From the NCBI GenBank assembly GCA_963744735.1, contig CAVUVH010000019.1, positions 62,001 to 126,000 of the forward strand: a stretch of DNA of 64,000 nt, read 5' to 3'. This DNA comes from RPQJ01 sp963744735 (GTDB lineage: Bacteria; Pseudomonadota; Gammaproteobacteria; Steroidobacterales; Steroidobacteraceae). This document shows, piece after piece, positions 33,264 through 44,831 of the stretch (position 1 is the first letter of the stretch; each line of letters opens with the position of its first letter). A program made the translations under genes and the position numbers. The notes under the pieces are model-generated. The model did not search any database. It worked only from the letters and a program-made list of their open reading frames with translations, and had not been told where the DNA came from.

Positions 33264-34178
33264 TCACGCGCCGGCAGCGAGGGCCGCCCACCACGCCACC
33301 GCAATACCCGCCAGCGCCGACAATCCAGCCAGCCATTGCGCGCGCGGACCCGGAATCGCCGACAGCCGCCCGAGCAGCCAGCCTGCGACGGCGCCGGTCA
33401 CGAATCCAGTCAGGTGCGCGAGCACGTCGGTGTTCTCGCCGCCGACGCCGGTAAAGCCGAGCAGGAAGACGCCCGCGATCAGCGGCGCCCAGCGATAGGC
33501 CCAGCGCTCGCCCGAATCGGCACGGCGGCGCCAGGCATAGGCGGCCAGCAGTCCGAGCAGCGAGAACACCATCGTCGATGCGCCGGCCGAGACATGCTGC
33601 TCCGGCTGGATCGCCGCGTTGATGGCGTTGGCAAGCACCGCGGCCGCCAGTGCCCCGCCCATGGCGACCCCCGGTCCCAGCAGCTGCGACGCCAGCCAGC
33701 CGAAGAACGCGCCGAAGCCCAGGTTGCTGAGCAGGTGGGCGACGTCGAAGTGCAGCGTGACGGCGGTGACCGCGCGCCACACCTCGCCGCCGCGCACCGC
33801 CATCGTCTGCAAAGTGCCCGCGTCCAGCCAGTGGCTGCCGAAGGCACGGTGGCCGGCGAGCCAGGACACCGCCACCATCACCGCCACATACAGCAGCGGA
33901 CCGAGCCAGGCGCGCGGATGCATCTGTTCCGGTCGCGCCAGCACTCGGCGCCGCGGCGGGTTCTCGCGCTCGTAGCCACGCAGGTGCGCGAGCGCCGCGG
34001 TCACCGACTGCGGCAGCACGACCAGGCTCCAGCGTTCGCCGTTCGCCACGACCTGCGAGCCGATCCCGACCGCGTGCAGCATGAACGCCCGCTCTTCGCA
34101 GGCGGGCCGCCAGTGCGAGTGGTAGACCTCGACCGGCAGCTCCGGCAGCAGCGGCGGGAACGGCGGCGGGCTGTTCAA
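33264..34178 (-). CDS. Rhomboid-family intramembrane serine protease
   Basis: A 304-residue rhomboid with an N-terminal cytosolic domain of about 95 residues and six or seven membrane spans. The active site is visible: HFDVAHLLSNLGFGAFFG (oxyanion His/Asn), SAGASTMVFSLLGLL (Ser of the G-x-S motif), and DVLAHLTGFVTGAVAG (His of the dyad). It cleaves single-span membrane proteins within the bilayer. The frame opens with TTG at 34176-34178, 19 bp after the esterase stop; no better start with a ribosome site was found. A second rhomboid gene lies at 44832-45447. Confidence 0.85.
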   Translation of the reverse strand: MNSPPPFPPLLPELPVEVYHSHWRPACEERAFMLHAVGIGSQVVANGERWSLVVLPQSVTAALAHLRGYERENPPRRRVLARPEQMHPRAWLGPLLYVAVMVAVSWLAGHRAFGSHWLDAGTLQTMAVRGGEVWRAVTAVTLHFDVAHLLSNLGFGAFFGWLASQLLGPGVAMGGALAAAVLANAINAAIQPEQHVSAGASTMVFSLLGLLAAYAWRRRADSGERWAYRWAPLIAGVFLLGFTGVGGENTDVLAHLTGFVTGAVAGWLLGRLSAIPGPRAQWLAGLSALAGIAVAWWAALAAGA

Positions 34179-34197
34179 GGCGCGGTCACGCCGGCGC

Positions 34198-35316
34198 TCA
34201 GGGCCGCAGGGCGCGATAAAGGAACGGCAGGCTCACGTCCATGCGGTAGTCGATGTCCGAGTGGGTGTCGTCGAATTCCTCGTAGTGGTGCGCGACGCCC
34301 GCCTTTTCAAGGGCGCGCGACAGTTGCCGCGAGCCGTAGTGGATCTGGTACTGGTCGCGCCAGCCGCAGTCGATGAAGATGCCGCGCAGGCTCTTCAGGT
34401 TGGCCGCGTAGCGCCCGACCAGCCGCACCGGGTCGTGCCGCAGCCAGCGCTGCCAGCGTCGTGGCAGCAGTTCGCCGGTCTCCATGTGGAACGGCAGCCT
34501 GAATCCGTTCGGCGCGGCGGGGTCCGCGTCGTACGTTGCGGCCATGCACAGGTTCATGATCGCGTGGTTCTCGGCCAGGGACAGCTTGTCCTTCTTCCAC
34601 ATCGCCTCGAGAAACCGCCGCACGCGGCCGTCGTCCAGGCCTTGTGCCAGGCGCTGGTCGCCGGCGGTGCCGGCAGGATCGCGATAGTTGCCGGCCTTGC
34701 GCGCCGGCTTGCGGAAGCGGCCCACTTCATTGAGCGTGTTGGGCCAGTCGGCCCGGTAGATGAAGTCGAAATACGCATCGCCCGAATGGTTGGCGATCGC
34801 GCCCCAGTGCGAGGCGTACTTCATGCCGTGGATCATCGCGCCGTAACCGCCCGACGACTTGCCGAAGCAGCCGCGGTGCTCGCGCGAGGCGAGCGTGCGG
34901 AACTCGCGATCGACCAGCGGAATCACCTCCTGCAGCAGGAAGTCGGCGTAGCGGCCGATCGCCGAGGAGTTCACGTACTGGTTGCCGCCGAGCGAGGTGA
35001 AGCAGTCGGGAAACACGATGATCGCGGGCCCCATCCGCTGCTCGCGCACCAGGCGCGCGGCGCGTTCGGCGACGTTCTCGCTGAACGGCTTCCAGTTCAG
35101 GTGCGCGATGCCCGTGCCGGTAAAGCCGACCAGGTCGTACAGCACCGGGAAGCGGGTGCCGCGTCCGTGCGTGGCGCCCTGGTCGTACTCGGCGGGCAAC
35201 CAGACGCCGAGCTTCCGCAGCGACGGGTCGCCGAGCGGATTGTCGGCGAGGATCTTCGAGCGATGTTCCAGCACCACGACGGTGCCGCTGGCTCGCTGGG
35301 GGCGCTTCCGGGCCAT
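34198..35316 (-). CDS. Esterase D/feruloyl-esterase-like alpha/beta hydrolase
   Basis: A 372-residue putative esterase of the PF00756-type fold (esterase D, enterochelin esterase, antigen 85). The nucleophile elbow is GCFGKSSGGYGAMIHG (G-x-S-x-G), with YDLVGFTGTGIAHLNW upstream and DIDYRMDVSLPFLYRAL near the end containing the likely His partner HSDIDY. No signal peptide is seen, so it is cytosolic. ATG at 35314-35316 has GGGAG 7 nt upstream. It opens the esterase-rhomboid-OPT run and is divergent from the S9 peptidase gene across 102 bp. Confidence 0.8.
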   Translation of the reverse strand: MARKRPQRASGTVVVLEHRSKILADNPLGDPSLRKLGVWLPAEYDQGATHGRGTRFPVLYDLVGFTGTGIAHLNWKPFSENVAERAARLVREQRMGPAIIVFPDCFTSLGGNQYVNSSAIGRYADFLLQEVIPLVDREFRTLASREHRGCFGKSSGGYGAMIHGMKYASHWGAIANHSGDAYFDFIYRADWPNTLNEVGRFRKPARKAGNYRDPAGTAGDQRLAQGLDDGRVRRFLEAMWKKDKLSLAENHAIMNLCMAATYDADPAAPNGFRLPFHMETGELLPRRWQRWLRHDPVRLVGRYAANLKSLRGIFIDCGWRDQYQIHYGSRQLSRALEKAGVAHHYEEFDDTHSDIDYRMDVSLPFLYRALRP

Positions 35317-35418
35317 GTCGAGACTCCCTGTGCAGGCAAAAACAGGCGGCAGTTTCGCGTATTCGCTACGATCATGCGACTGCGCCGGAGTGCGGCGCCT
35401 TTGCCACAAGATCCAGCG

Positions 35419-37439
35419 ATGAATATTCCTGCCCGCAGCCTGCTGCTGCCACTGTTGCTTGCCGGCGCCCTGGCTGCGCAGGCCGCGGACTGGCCGGCCG
35501 ACCGGTTTGGCCCGGCCGACATTGCCCGCCTGGCGGACGTGGCCGAACCCGCGTTCGCGCCCGACGGCAACACCCTGGCCTACAGCGTCGAAGTCAGCAA
35601 CCTGGACGAGGACCGCAAGCAGTCCGACCTCTGGCGCGTTGGCTACGACGGGCAGGACCGCACGCAGCTCACGGCCACGCCGAAGCATGACGAGTGGGCG
35701 CCGGCCTGGTCGCCCGACGGCCGCTGGCTCGCGTTCCTCGCCGACCGTGGCGAGGACGAGGATGCCGTGACCCAGGTGTGGGTGATGCCGGCCAGGGGCG
35801 GCGAGGCGCGGACCGCTGACCGCCGTGGCGCAGGGCGTCATCGATTTCGCCTGGTCTCCCGACAGCCGGCGGCTGGCATTGATCATCGCCGATCCCCGTG
35901 CGGCCGGCCGGCGCGCCGAAGCCGAAGAATCCGCCGCCGATCGTCACCGAGCGCTTCCATTTCAAGCAGGACGGGGACGGCTACCTGGGCGCGCAGCGTT
36001 CGCACCTGTACCTGTTCGAGATCGAGACCGGGCAGCTCACGCAGCTGACCTCGGGCGAGCACGACGAATCGGCGCCGAGCTGGTCGCCCGACGGGCGCCA
36101 GATCGCCTACGTGACCCAGCGCGGCGACGACGCCAATCGCACCGGCAAGGTCTGGCTGCACCTGATCGAGCCCAGGGCAGGCGCCGCCGAGCGCCCGCTG
36201 GCAGCAACTCGACGGCGCCTACGGCGATACCCCCGCGGGCCTGCGGCCGCAGTGGTCGCCCGACGGTCGTCGCATCGCCTACCTGCAGGGCGGCGAGGCG
36301 CGCTGGATCTACTACGCGCCGCTGCAGCTCGCCCTGATCGACGTCGCCAGCGGTGCCGTCACGCTGCCCGCGCCGATCGATCGCTGGTTCTCGCAGATGC
36401 GCTGGGCGCCCGACGGCAAGTCCGTGCTGGCGCTGGTCGAGCAGAGCCGCGTCGTGAACCTGTCGCGCGTCGACCTGGCCTCGGGCAAGGTCACGCCGCT
36501 CACGCCTGGCCCGCGCTACGACGCGGGCTTCGCGGTCTCGCCACAGGGCCGCATCGTCGTGCTCGGTGGCGACGACGTGACACCGTCTGAACTCGCGGCG
36601 CTCGAGCGCGGGCAGGCTGCGGTCGCTGGGCTCGCACAACGAGTGGCTGGCGCAGAAGAAACTCGCTCGCTACGAGGAGATCAGCTTCAAGAGCCAGGAC
36701 GGCACGGCCATCGACGGCTTCGTGGTCAAGCCGCTCGACTACGTGCCGGGCCGGCGCTACCCCGCGATCCTGCGCATCCATGGCGGCCCGGTCTACCAGT
36801 TCAGCCACGAGTTCATGCCCGACTGGCAGGTCTATGCGGCGCGCGGCTTCGTCGTCGTGGCCGCGAATCCGCGCGGCAGTTCAGGCCGCGGCTTCGATTT
36901 CGCGCGCGCGATCTTCGCGGACTGGGGCAACAAGGACGTGCAGGACGTGCTCGCGGCGGTCGATCACGTGGTGGCCGCGGGCATCGCGGACCCGCAGCGA
37001 CTGGGCGTGGGCGGTCGCAGTTACGGCGGCATCCTCACCAACTACGTGATCGCCAGCGACACGCGCTTCAAGGCGGCCGTGAGCGGCGCCGGTGCCTCGA
37101 ACTGGGCTGCGCTCTACGGCCACGACATGTACACCCGCGAGTACGAACTCGAGCTCGGCACGCCGTGGGCCAACCGCGCGGCCTGGGACCGGGTCAGCTA
37201 TCCGTTCCTGCATGCGGACCGCATCCGCACGCCGACACTGTTCTACTGCGCCGAGCAGGACTTCAACGTGCCCTGCCTTGGCTCGGAGCAGATGTACCAG
37301 GCCTTGCGCTCGCTGGGCGTGCCGACCAGGCTCGTGATCTACCCGGGCGAGAATCACGGCCTGACGCATCCCGAGCTACCTGCGCGATCGCATGGAGCGG
37401 CTGCTCGACTGGAACGTCGAGCACCTGCTGCGGCCGTGA
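35419..37439 (+). CDS. Secreted S9 peptidase (acylaminoacyl/dipeptidyl peptidase type), five frameshifts
   Basis: Prolyl-oligopeptidase-family serine peptidase of about 673 residues. A signal peptide (LLLPLLLAGALAAQA) is followed by a beta-propeller with WSPDGRWLAF-type blades and a C-terminal hydrolase domain: RIHGGPVYQFSHEF, the nucleophile GGRSYGGILTNY, the Asp region and the His in YPGENHGLTHP. Breaks near 35811 (extra A), 35902-35912, 36198-36201 (missing base), 36608-36625 and 37369-37373 (extra C) split it into fragments in all three frames. Restored, it ends DWNVEHLLRP at 37437-37439. It is the most damaged gene in the window; intact homology across every junction argues for sequence error. 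Confidence 0.85.
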
Positions 37440-37467
37440 GCCCCTGCCGGGCGGGCGGCTGGCCGCG

Positions 37468-38516
<1,049 letters not shown>

Positions 38517-38532
<16 letters not shown>

Positions 38533-39680
38533 TCCGCCCGCTCGAACCGCGCCAGCGTCTCGACGTGGTCCGTGAACGGCATCAGGTTGAATGCGCGCAG
38601 CTCGCGCAGGCGCAGCGCGCCGCTCGCGGTCAGTCGCGCCGTGTCGGCGGCGAGCGAGGCAAGGCCACAGCTGACGTAGACCAGGCGCGCGGGTGGCACG
38701 TCGCACAGTTGCTGCAGCAGCGCGCGGTCGAGGCCCTTGCGCGGCGGATCGGCGATCACGACGTCGGCGCCTGACAGCGCCGGGTGCGTGGCGGCTGCGC
38801 CCGCCGTCCCGGGCACGACTTCGACCCTGGCGCGCTCGGCCGGCGACAGCCCGGCGAGACCCAGCGCCAGGCCCTCGAGCGACGCGGGACCCAGCTCGTT
38901 GAGGTGCAGTTGCTGCGCCCGCTCGAGCAGCGACAGCCCGATCGCGCCGACACCGGCGTAGAACTCCATCACGCGTGCCCCGGGCGGTACCCATTCGCGC
39001 ACCTGCGCGACGATGCGCTCCGCGATGTCGAGGTTGTTCTGGCCGAATGCGCCCGGCGGATAGTGCACGGCGGCGCCGCCGAAGTGCTCGACGACGCTGG
39101 CCGGACCGCACCAGTGCTCGAAGTGCGGTCCGAGGATGGTGTTGGTTGGCTCGCACTGGCGGTTGAACCAGAGGCTGTGCAGTTCTTCGCCCAGCCGTTC
39201 ACGTATCAGGTCGAGGCATGCCGCCAGCGGCTCGGCCGTCGCGGCGTTGGCGACCAGCACCACCTGCGCGCGCTGCGAGCTGCGCTCCACCACGACCTGC
39301 AGGTAGCGGGCCATGCCACGGTGGCTGCCCTCGGAGTAGGTCGTGACTTCGGCGTCGACCAGCGCGCGGCGTACGACGGCCGCGACGCGGTTGATCAGCG
39401 GATGGTGGATGCTGCAGTGGGGGATGTGCACCACCCGATGCGTGCCCGGCTCGAACAGGCCGATGCGCGGCGAACCGGGCCGGCCACGAATGGCGAGACG
39501 GGCGCGCAGGCGAAAGCCGCTCGTGGCCCCGGATACCACCGGCACATCAGGCAGGCCATGCTCCTGCGCCAGTGCCTGCAGCGCTGCCAGCGTCGTGGGC
39601 GCCAGGCCCGGCGCGCCGAAGCGCGGACAGCCGCCGCACGGCGGACGGTGCGGGCACGCGGGCCCCACCGCGACGCTCAC
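38517..39680 (-). CDS. TrmA/RlmD-family RNA m5U methyltransferase without TRAM domain
   Basis: A 387-residue SAM-dependent uracil-C5 methyltransferase. The protein begins almost at once with the iron-sulfur motif CPHRPPCGGC (C-x5-C-x2-C) with a later Cys in HIPHCSIHH. The N-terminal TRAM RNA-binding domain of RlmD/RlmC is absent. The SAM site is VMEFYAGVGAIGLSLLER, followed by VVIADPPRKGLD and the catalytic Cys in VYVSCGLASLAAD. GTG at 39678-39680 overlaps the stop of the upstream flavoprotein gene (GTGA), which supports this short N-terminus. The target nucleotide, 23S rRNA or tRNA, cannot be fixed from sequence. Confidence 0.85.
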
Positions 39681-41194
39681 CCGCGCAACAGCAGTCGCGC
39701 CGCGTTGCGTCCCGCCGCGCCGCTGATGCCGCCGCCGCCGTGCAGCCCCGAGCCGCACAGGTGCAGGCCATCGACCGGCGTGCGGTGGCTGGCCCAGCCA
39801 GGCAGCGGTCGCATGAAGAACACCTGGTCGAGGATCAGCTGGCCGTGGTTCAGGTCGCCTTCGGTCAGGCCCCAGGCCTGTTCGAGGTCGGGCGGCGTGA
39901 CCGACTGCAGCGTGCGCACCGAGCCGCGGAATGCCGGGTAATGTGCCGACAGCGTGTCGATGGCGCGCCGCTCGAGTTCGGGCCGCAGCGAGGCCCAGTC
40001 GCCCTGGCGCAGCGAGATACGGAGCGAACTGGAAGTGGATCGCCACCTCGGCGCCGGCAGTCGTGACTTCGAGGTACGGCTGCTGCGACATTTCGCCGTA
40101 CTTGGCGGCGTCGTAGGCCCGCTCCAGGTACTTGAGCGTCGGCGCGATCGCGATCGTGCCGTCCGGCAGGCCGTGCTGGCCGTCGGTCGTGACGTGCACC
40201 TTCGCGACCGAGCCGCGCATGCGGATCGATTGCGTCTGCCAGACGAACTCCGGCGGCAGTTCGGGTGCGCCGACCAGGCCCAGCAGCGTGCGCCGCGGGT
40301 CCGCGGCCGAAATCACGGTGCCGGCCCTGATCTCCTCGCCCGAGGCGAGGCGGACGCCGAGCACGCGCTGCTGCTGCACCAGGATCTGCGCCACCTCGGC
40401 GCCGGTGCGCACTTCGCCGCCGTGGGCGTGGACGGCCTGCACCAGCGCGGTCGCCACTGCATCCGCACCGCCCGGCACCGGGCGATGCGCCAGTCCGCCG
40501 CGGTTCAGCCACTGGTGCACCAGCGTCAGGCCCGTCCCGGCCGACATCGAGCCCAGCGTCACGCCGTGAATGGCGACGCCGGCGATCGCAGCCTTGAGTG
40601 GTTCGGACTCGAACCACTCCTCGGTGAACTCGACTGCCGACATCGACAGGCTGCGAATGACGCGGAACATGTCGCGGCGGCCCATGCGCCGCAGCTTCAG
40701 CGCGAGCGCGGCGAGCGGCAGTGCGTCCGTGCGCCATTCCACCCGCGGCAGGCGCGGCATGGTCGTGGCGTAGGCAGCGTCGAGAAACGCCGCAGCGGTG
40801 TTCATGAACGACACGAACTCGGGCCAGCGCTGCGCGTCGCGCGCCGACAGCCGGCCGATCGAGGCGAGCGTCGTGGCATCGCTGCCGTCCGCGACCAGGT
40901 GCAGCGAACTGCCGTCGCCCAGCGGCGACACGTAGGGCGTCGCTGCCGCGGGGGCGGGCAGCCCGTGCCGCGCGAGGTCGAGGTCGCGCACGATGTCCGG
41001 CCGCAGCTGCGCGGAAACATGCAGGCCCGGCACCTTGGCACCCGAGCCGAGCGTGGCGCCGGCCAGCTGTCCGCCGGCGACGTCGCGGCGCTCGAGCACC
41101 AGCACCTTGCGGCCGGCGCGGGCGAGGTAGGCCGGCAGTAACGAGCCCGTTGTGGCCCGCGCCGACGATGAGGATGTCGGCCGACGGTGTTCAT
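39677..41194 (-). CDS. PYROXD2-like FAD oxidoreductase (COG1233), frameshifted
   Basis: Flavoprotein of the phytoene-desaturase-related COG1233 group, closest in wording to PYROXD2: ILIVGAGHNGLVTA (dinucleotide-binding), VLERRDVAGGQLAG, and a C-terminal LHLCGSGLHGGGGISGAAGRNAA block. Breaks are near the start (41177-41192), at 41129-41135 (extra G in GCCGGCCTACC) and at 40013-40025. ATG at 41192-41194 overlaps the stop of the preceding, similar gene. The two share layout but differ strongly in sequence, so they are old paralogues and may form a heterodimer. No carotenoid genes are nearby, so a carotenoid desaturase is unlikely. Confidence 0.8.
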
Positions 41195-42783
41195 CGCCAG
41201 TCCTTCAGCGCCTCGGTGGCGGCCATCTTGCCGGCCGCGCCCATCACGCCGCCGCCCGGATGCGCGCCGGCCGCGCCGAAGTAGTAGCCCGGCAGCGGCG
41301 TGCGGAAGTCCGCCCATTGCGGTGACGGCCGCAGGAAGAACAGCTGGTGCAGCAGCAGCTCGCCATGGAAGATGTTGCCGCCGGTGATGCCCGCGATGCG
41401 CTCGATGTCCTTCGGCGTGATCACCTGCTTGCCGACGATGGCCCGGCGGATGTTCGGCGCGTACTTTTCGAGCGTCGCGATCACGGTCTCGCCGAAGGCC
41501 TCTTTCTTCGCCTCGGTCCAGCCGCCTTCGATGTCGTACGGCGCGTACTGCACGAAGCAGGACATCACGTGGTGCCCCGGCGGGGCCATGTCGCGGTCGA
41601 TCATCGACGGGATGATGATGTCCATGTACGGCTGGCGCGAGAAGTTGCCGTACTTGGCATCGTCGTAGGCGCGCTCGATGTAGTCGATGCTGGGGCTGAT
41701 CGAAATCGCGCCGCGGTGCAGCGGGCCCTCGCCCGGCAGGCAGGTGAAGTCCGGCAGCTCCGACAGTGCGATGTTGACCTTGCCGGACGAACCACGGACG
41801 CGGAAGTTGCGGATCGCCTGCGTGAACTCGTCGGGCAGGTGCTGCGGGTCGACGAACTGCAGGAAGCTGCGTTTCGGATCGGCGGCGGAGAGCACCACCC
41901 TGGCCGTCAGTTCGTCGCCGTTTTCGAGCGCCACGCCGGCGGCGCGGCCGCCGCGCACGATGACTTTCTGCACCGGTGCGCTGGTGCGGATCTCGACGCC
42001 CAGTGCGCGGGCCGAGGACGCGATGGCGGCCGTGACGCCGCCGGTGCCGTTCTTGGCGAAGCCCCAGGCGCGGAAGGCGCCGTCGATCTCGCCCATGTAG
42101 TGATGCAGCAGCACGTAGGCGGTGCCCGGCGTGCGCGGGCCGAGGTACGTGCCGATGATGCCGCTCGCGGCCTTGGTGCCCTTCAGCGGGTCGAACTCGA
42201 ACCATTCCTCGAGCAGGTCGGCCGACGACTGCGTCACCAGCTTGGCGATGCGGTGGATCTCGTGCTCGCTCAGGGACAGCCCGTACTGGCCGAGCTTGAG
42301 CAGGCCCTTCATGTCGCGCCAGCTGAGCGACGACGGATCCGGCGGCACCAGGCCGATGATCGGCTTGATCGCCTTGGCGGCGCGCGCCATCACGCGCGAG
42401 TACTCGTCGTAGGCCTCGGCGTCCCGCGGCGAGTGCCGGCAGATCTCGGCGCGCGTCAGGTCGTGGTCGTCCCACCCGGCCAGGTAGTCGCCATTGTCCA
42501 TCGGCGTGACGGTGCTGGGCAGCGGCAGGATCTTGAGGCCGTGCCTGGGCAGTTCGAGGTCACGGATGATCTCGGGGCGCAGCAGGCTGACCACGTACGA
42601 AAATTCGCTGAAGCGGTAGCCCGGGAAGATTTCCTCGGTGACGGCGGCGCCGCCCACGATCTCGCGCCGCTCCAGCACGCAGACCTTCTTGCCGGCGCGG
42701 GCGAAGTACGCGGCCGCGATCATGCCGTTGTGGCCGGCGCCGATGACGATCGCGTCGTAGGTGTTGCTGGCCACGGCGCTCAC
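41191..42783 (-). CDS. PYROXD2-like FAD oxidoreductase (COG1233), intact copy
   Basis: A 530-residue flavoprotein. The Rossmann motif is YDAIVIGAGHNGMIAAAYFARAG split over residues 9-31, with VLERREIVGGAAVTEEIFPGY next and the FAD-closing block YYFGAAGAHPGGGVMGAAGKMAA at the C-terminus (a hallmark of PYROXD2-type proteins). LFFLRPSPQWADFRTPLPG precedes it. The reaction of this branch is unknown; related enzymes oxidise C-C or C-N bonds. GTG at 42781-42783 overlaps the stop of the GcvT-like gene (GTGA); GTG 42774 is an alternative. It is coupled to the second flavoprotein gene by ATGA. No frameshift is seen. Confidence 0.85.
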   Translation of the reverse strand: MSAVASNTYDAIVIGAGHNGMIAAAYFARAGKKVCVLERREIVGGAAVTEEIFPGYRFSEFSYVVSLLRPEIIRDLELPRHGLKILPLPSTVTPMDNGDYLAGWDDHDLTRAEICRHSPRDAEAYDEYSRVMARAAKAIKPIIGLVPPDPSSLSWRDMKGLLKLGQYGLSLSEHEIHRIAKLVTQSSADLLEEWFEFDPLKGTKAASGIIGTYLGPRTPGTAYVLLHHYMGEIDGAFRAWGFAKNGTGGVTAAIASSARALGVEIRTSAPVQKVIVRGGRAAGVALENGDELTARVVLSAADPKRSFLQFVDPQHLPDEFTQAIRNFRVRGSSGKVNIALSELPDFTCLPGEGPLHRGAISISPSIDYIERAYDDAKYGNFSRQPYMDIIIPSMIDRDMAPPGHHVMSCFVQYAPYDIEGGWTEAKKEAFGETVIATLEKYAPNIRRAIVGKQVITPKDIERIAGITGGNIFHGELLLHQLFFLRPSPQWADFRTPLPGYYFGAAGAHPGGGVMGAAGKMAATEALKDWR

Positions 42784-44007
42784 TTCTTCTTCCACTCGGG
42801 CTCGTAGAACGGCAGCTTCACGGCCTTCGCCGCGGCACGGCGCCGGTGATGCTCGACCGTCACCTCGATCTCGAGCGGCGTGCCCGGCTCGAAGTGCGGG
42901 CGCTGCAGGTGCACCAGCCCGATGTATTTCTTCAGCACCGGTGACCAGGTGCTGGTCGAGACGTAGCCGACCTGCCGCTGGCCGCTGTAGACGGGGATGC
43001 TGCCGCGCACGGCCATGCCGGGAATCTGCGGCGGCAGGCCCGCCTTGGCGTACTGGGCCTCGAGGCTCTCCCAGTCGATCTCCAGCCCGACCATCTGCCA
43101 CGCGGAACCCTCGCGATGCTCGCGCTCGAGCGCGCGCCGGCCGACGAAATAGCCCGGCTTGTCGAGGTTGACGGTCCAGCCGAGGCCAAGCTCGTACGGC
43201 GACGAGCGCTGTCCCGGAATCCAGGCGTGGGTTGCAGCGGTGTAATCGACGTCGAGCATGAACAGCCCGGCCTCGACCCGCGCCATGTCCATGGCCAGGA
43301 TGCCGGTGGGCGTGATGCCGTAGTCGTGGCCGGCGGCCATCAGCGCGTCCCAGACCAGGAGCGCATCCGCGGCATCCAGCCAGATCTCGTAGCCCAGGTC
43401 GCCGGTGTAGCCGGTGCGCGAAACGGAGACGGCCTTGCCCGCGATGCGGTTGAACGCCATGCGGAAGTAGCGCAGCCCGTCCACCGGCTGCTCGCAGGCC
43501 AGGTTGAGGATCGCGCGCGACTTCGGTCCCTGCAGGCTCAGCGCGGCGGTCTGCTGCGTGATGTCGTTGATCTGCAGCTGCAGGCCGACGGCGTTCATGT
43601 GCAGCCAGCGCAGCTGCGGCTCGGCCGCGGTCAGGCGGTAGGTCTGCTCGGCCACGCGCGTGACGGTGCCGTCGTCGAGCATGCGACCGTCGTCGTCGCA
43701 CCAGCCGGTGTAATAGACCTGGCCCACGGCCATCCTGTGGATGTCGCGCGGGGTCAGCCGGTGCAGCAGCGCGGCGGCATCGCGCCCGCTCAGCTCGTAC
43801 TTGACCAGCGGCGAGATGTCGATCAGCGCCGGCGTGGTTGCGGATCGCCCAGTACTCGCGGTCCAGGCCGAGGTCGTACGAGCCCACCGCCAGGCAGCCG
43901 CCCCAGCGCCGCCAGTTGTGCGGCAGGCACAGCTGCGAGGTGCGCGGGTGGAACGGGGTCCGGCGGAGCTGGTACCGCGGATGGTGGACGGTCGACAGTT
44001 CGGGCAC
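42780..44007 (-). CDS. GcvT-like folate-dependent aminomethyl/demethylase, frameshifted
   Basis: A GcvT/DmdA-type tetrahydrofolate enzyme of about 409 residues. It takes a one-carbon unit from an amino- or sulfur-linked methyl group. Blocks seen are LIDISPLVKYELSGRDAAALL, DDGRMLDDGTVTRV, SVSRTGYTGDLGYEIW and GLFMLDVDYTAATHAWIP. The N-terminus (VPELSTVHHPRYQLRRTPFH, then NWRRWGG) is like dimethylglycine/DMSP-demethylase-type members rather than the H-protein-dependent glycine cleavage T protein; no gcvH or gcvP is near. The GTG start at 44005-44007 has GGGAG 6 nt upstream. The frame breaks at 43828-43832 (extra G in GCCGGCG). Its stop is coupled to the flavoprotein pair. Confidence 0.83.
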
Positions 44008-44144
44008 GAGTCGCTCCCGGCGCTCTGTGGTCCGGGCGCCGGGGTTCCGGCGCCGGCCCGGTCACTGCCGGAGCGTATCCGGGCCGGGCGCGACAATATG
44101 CCGCAGCGGCCCGATCCGGTCTAGCGAAGCAGCGCAGGGCTCCC

Positions 44145-44815
44145 CTAGCGACGGTCGCGGATGTCGATGAAGGTCAGGAACTCGTTGCGGGTGCGCGCGT
44201 CGGAGCGGAACGAGCCCAGCATCTTGGAGGTGATCATCGACACGCCGCGCTTGTGGATGCCGCGGGTGGTCATGCACTCGTGCGCGGCCTCGATCACCAC
44301 GCCCACGCCCTTGGGCTGCAGCACGTCGTTGATGCAGCGCGCGATCTCGGCCGTCATCTTTTCCTGCACCTGGAAGCGGCGCGCAAAGACGTCGACCACG
44401 CGCGCCAGCTTGCTGATGCCGACGACCTTGCCGGTGGGCAGGTAGCCGACGTGGGCGCGGCCGATGATCGGCGCCATGTGGTGCTCGCAATGCGACTCGA
44501 ACTCGATGTCGCGCAGCACCACCATCTCGTCGTAGCCCGCCGGTTTCCTCGAAGGTACGGCGCAGGTAATCAGCCGGGTCGATCGCATAGCCCGGAGAAC
44601 CAGTCCGTGTAGGCGTCGACCACGCGCTGTGGCGTGTCGAGCAGGCCTTCGCGCGCCGGGTCCTCGCCGGCCCAGCGCAGCAGCGTGCGGACGGCGTCCT
44701 CCGCCGACTGGCGGCTGACGTCGTTGCGCAGCTGCAAATGGACATCGTCCTTGGCCGGGCGTGCTTTCATGTCTCCCTTGTTTCGACGACGGGGCGATTT
44801 CGGATGCGTGGCCAT
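44145..44815 (-). CDS. folE: GTP cyclohydrolase I, two frameshifts
   Basis: First enzyme of tetrahydrofolate (and tetrahydrobiopterin) synthesis: GTP to 7,8-dihydroneopterin triphosphate. Zinc ligands are in ESHCEHHMAPIIG and HECMTTRGIHKRGV, with GKVVGISKLARVVDVFARRFQVQEKM split over the active site. Two extra Gs, near 44589-44594 (CCGGGCTATG) and 44535-44541 (GGCGGGCTACG), put its parts in three frames; removing them gives DWFSGYAIDPADYL and EETGGYDEMVVLRD. ATG 44813-44815 is the longest start; ATG 44768-44770 is another option. It lies 16 bp after the rhomboid gene and 137 bp before the folate-using GcvT-like gene. Confidence 0.9.
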
Positions 44816-44831
44816 GGGGGGTGTCTCCTGT

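Noticed and set aside
39677..42783. Carotenoid biosynthesis (phytoene desaturase pair)
   Set aside because: The C-terminal wording is PYROXD2-like, and no crtB, crtE or cyclase gene is present; the neighbours are folate/GcvT-type genes.
42780..44007. Glycine cleavage system T protein
   Set aside because: No gcvH or gcvP is nearby and the N-terminal region is of the dimethylglycine/DMSP-demethylase kind.
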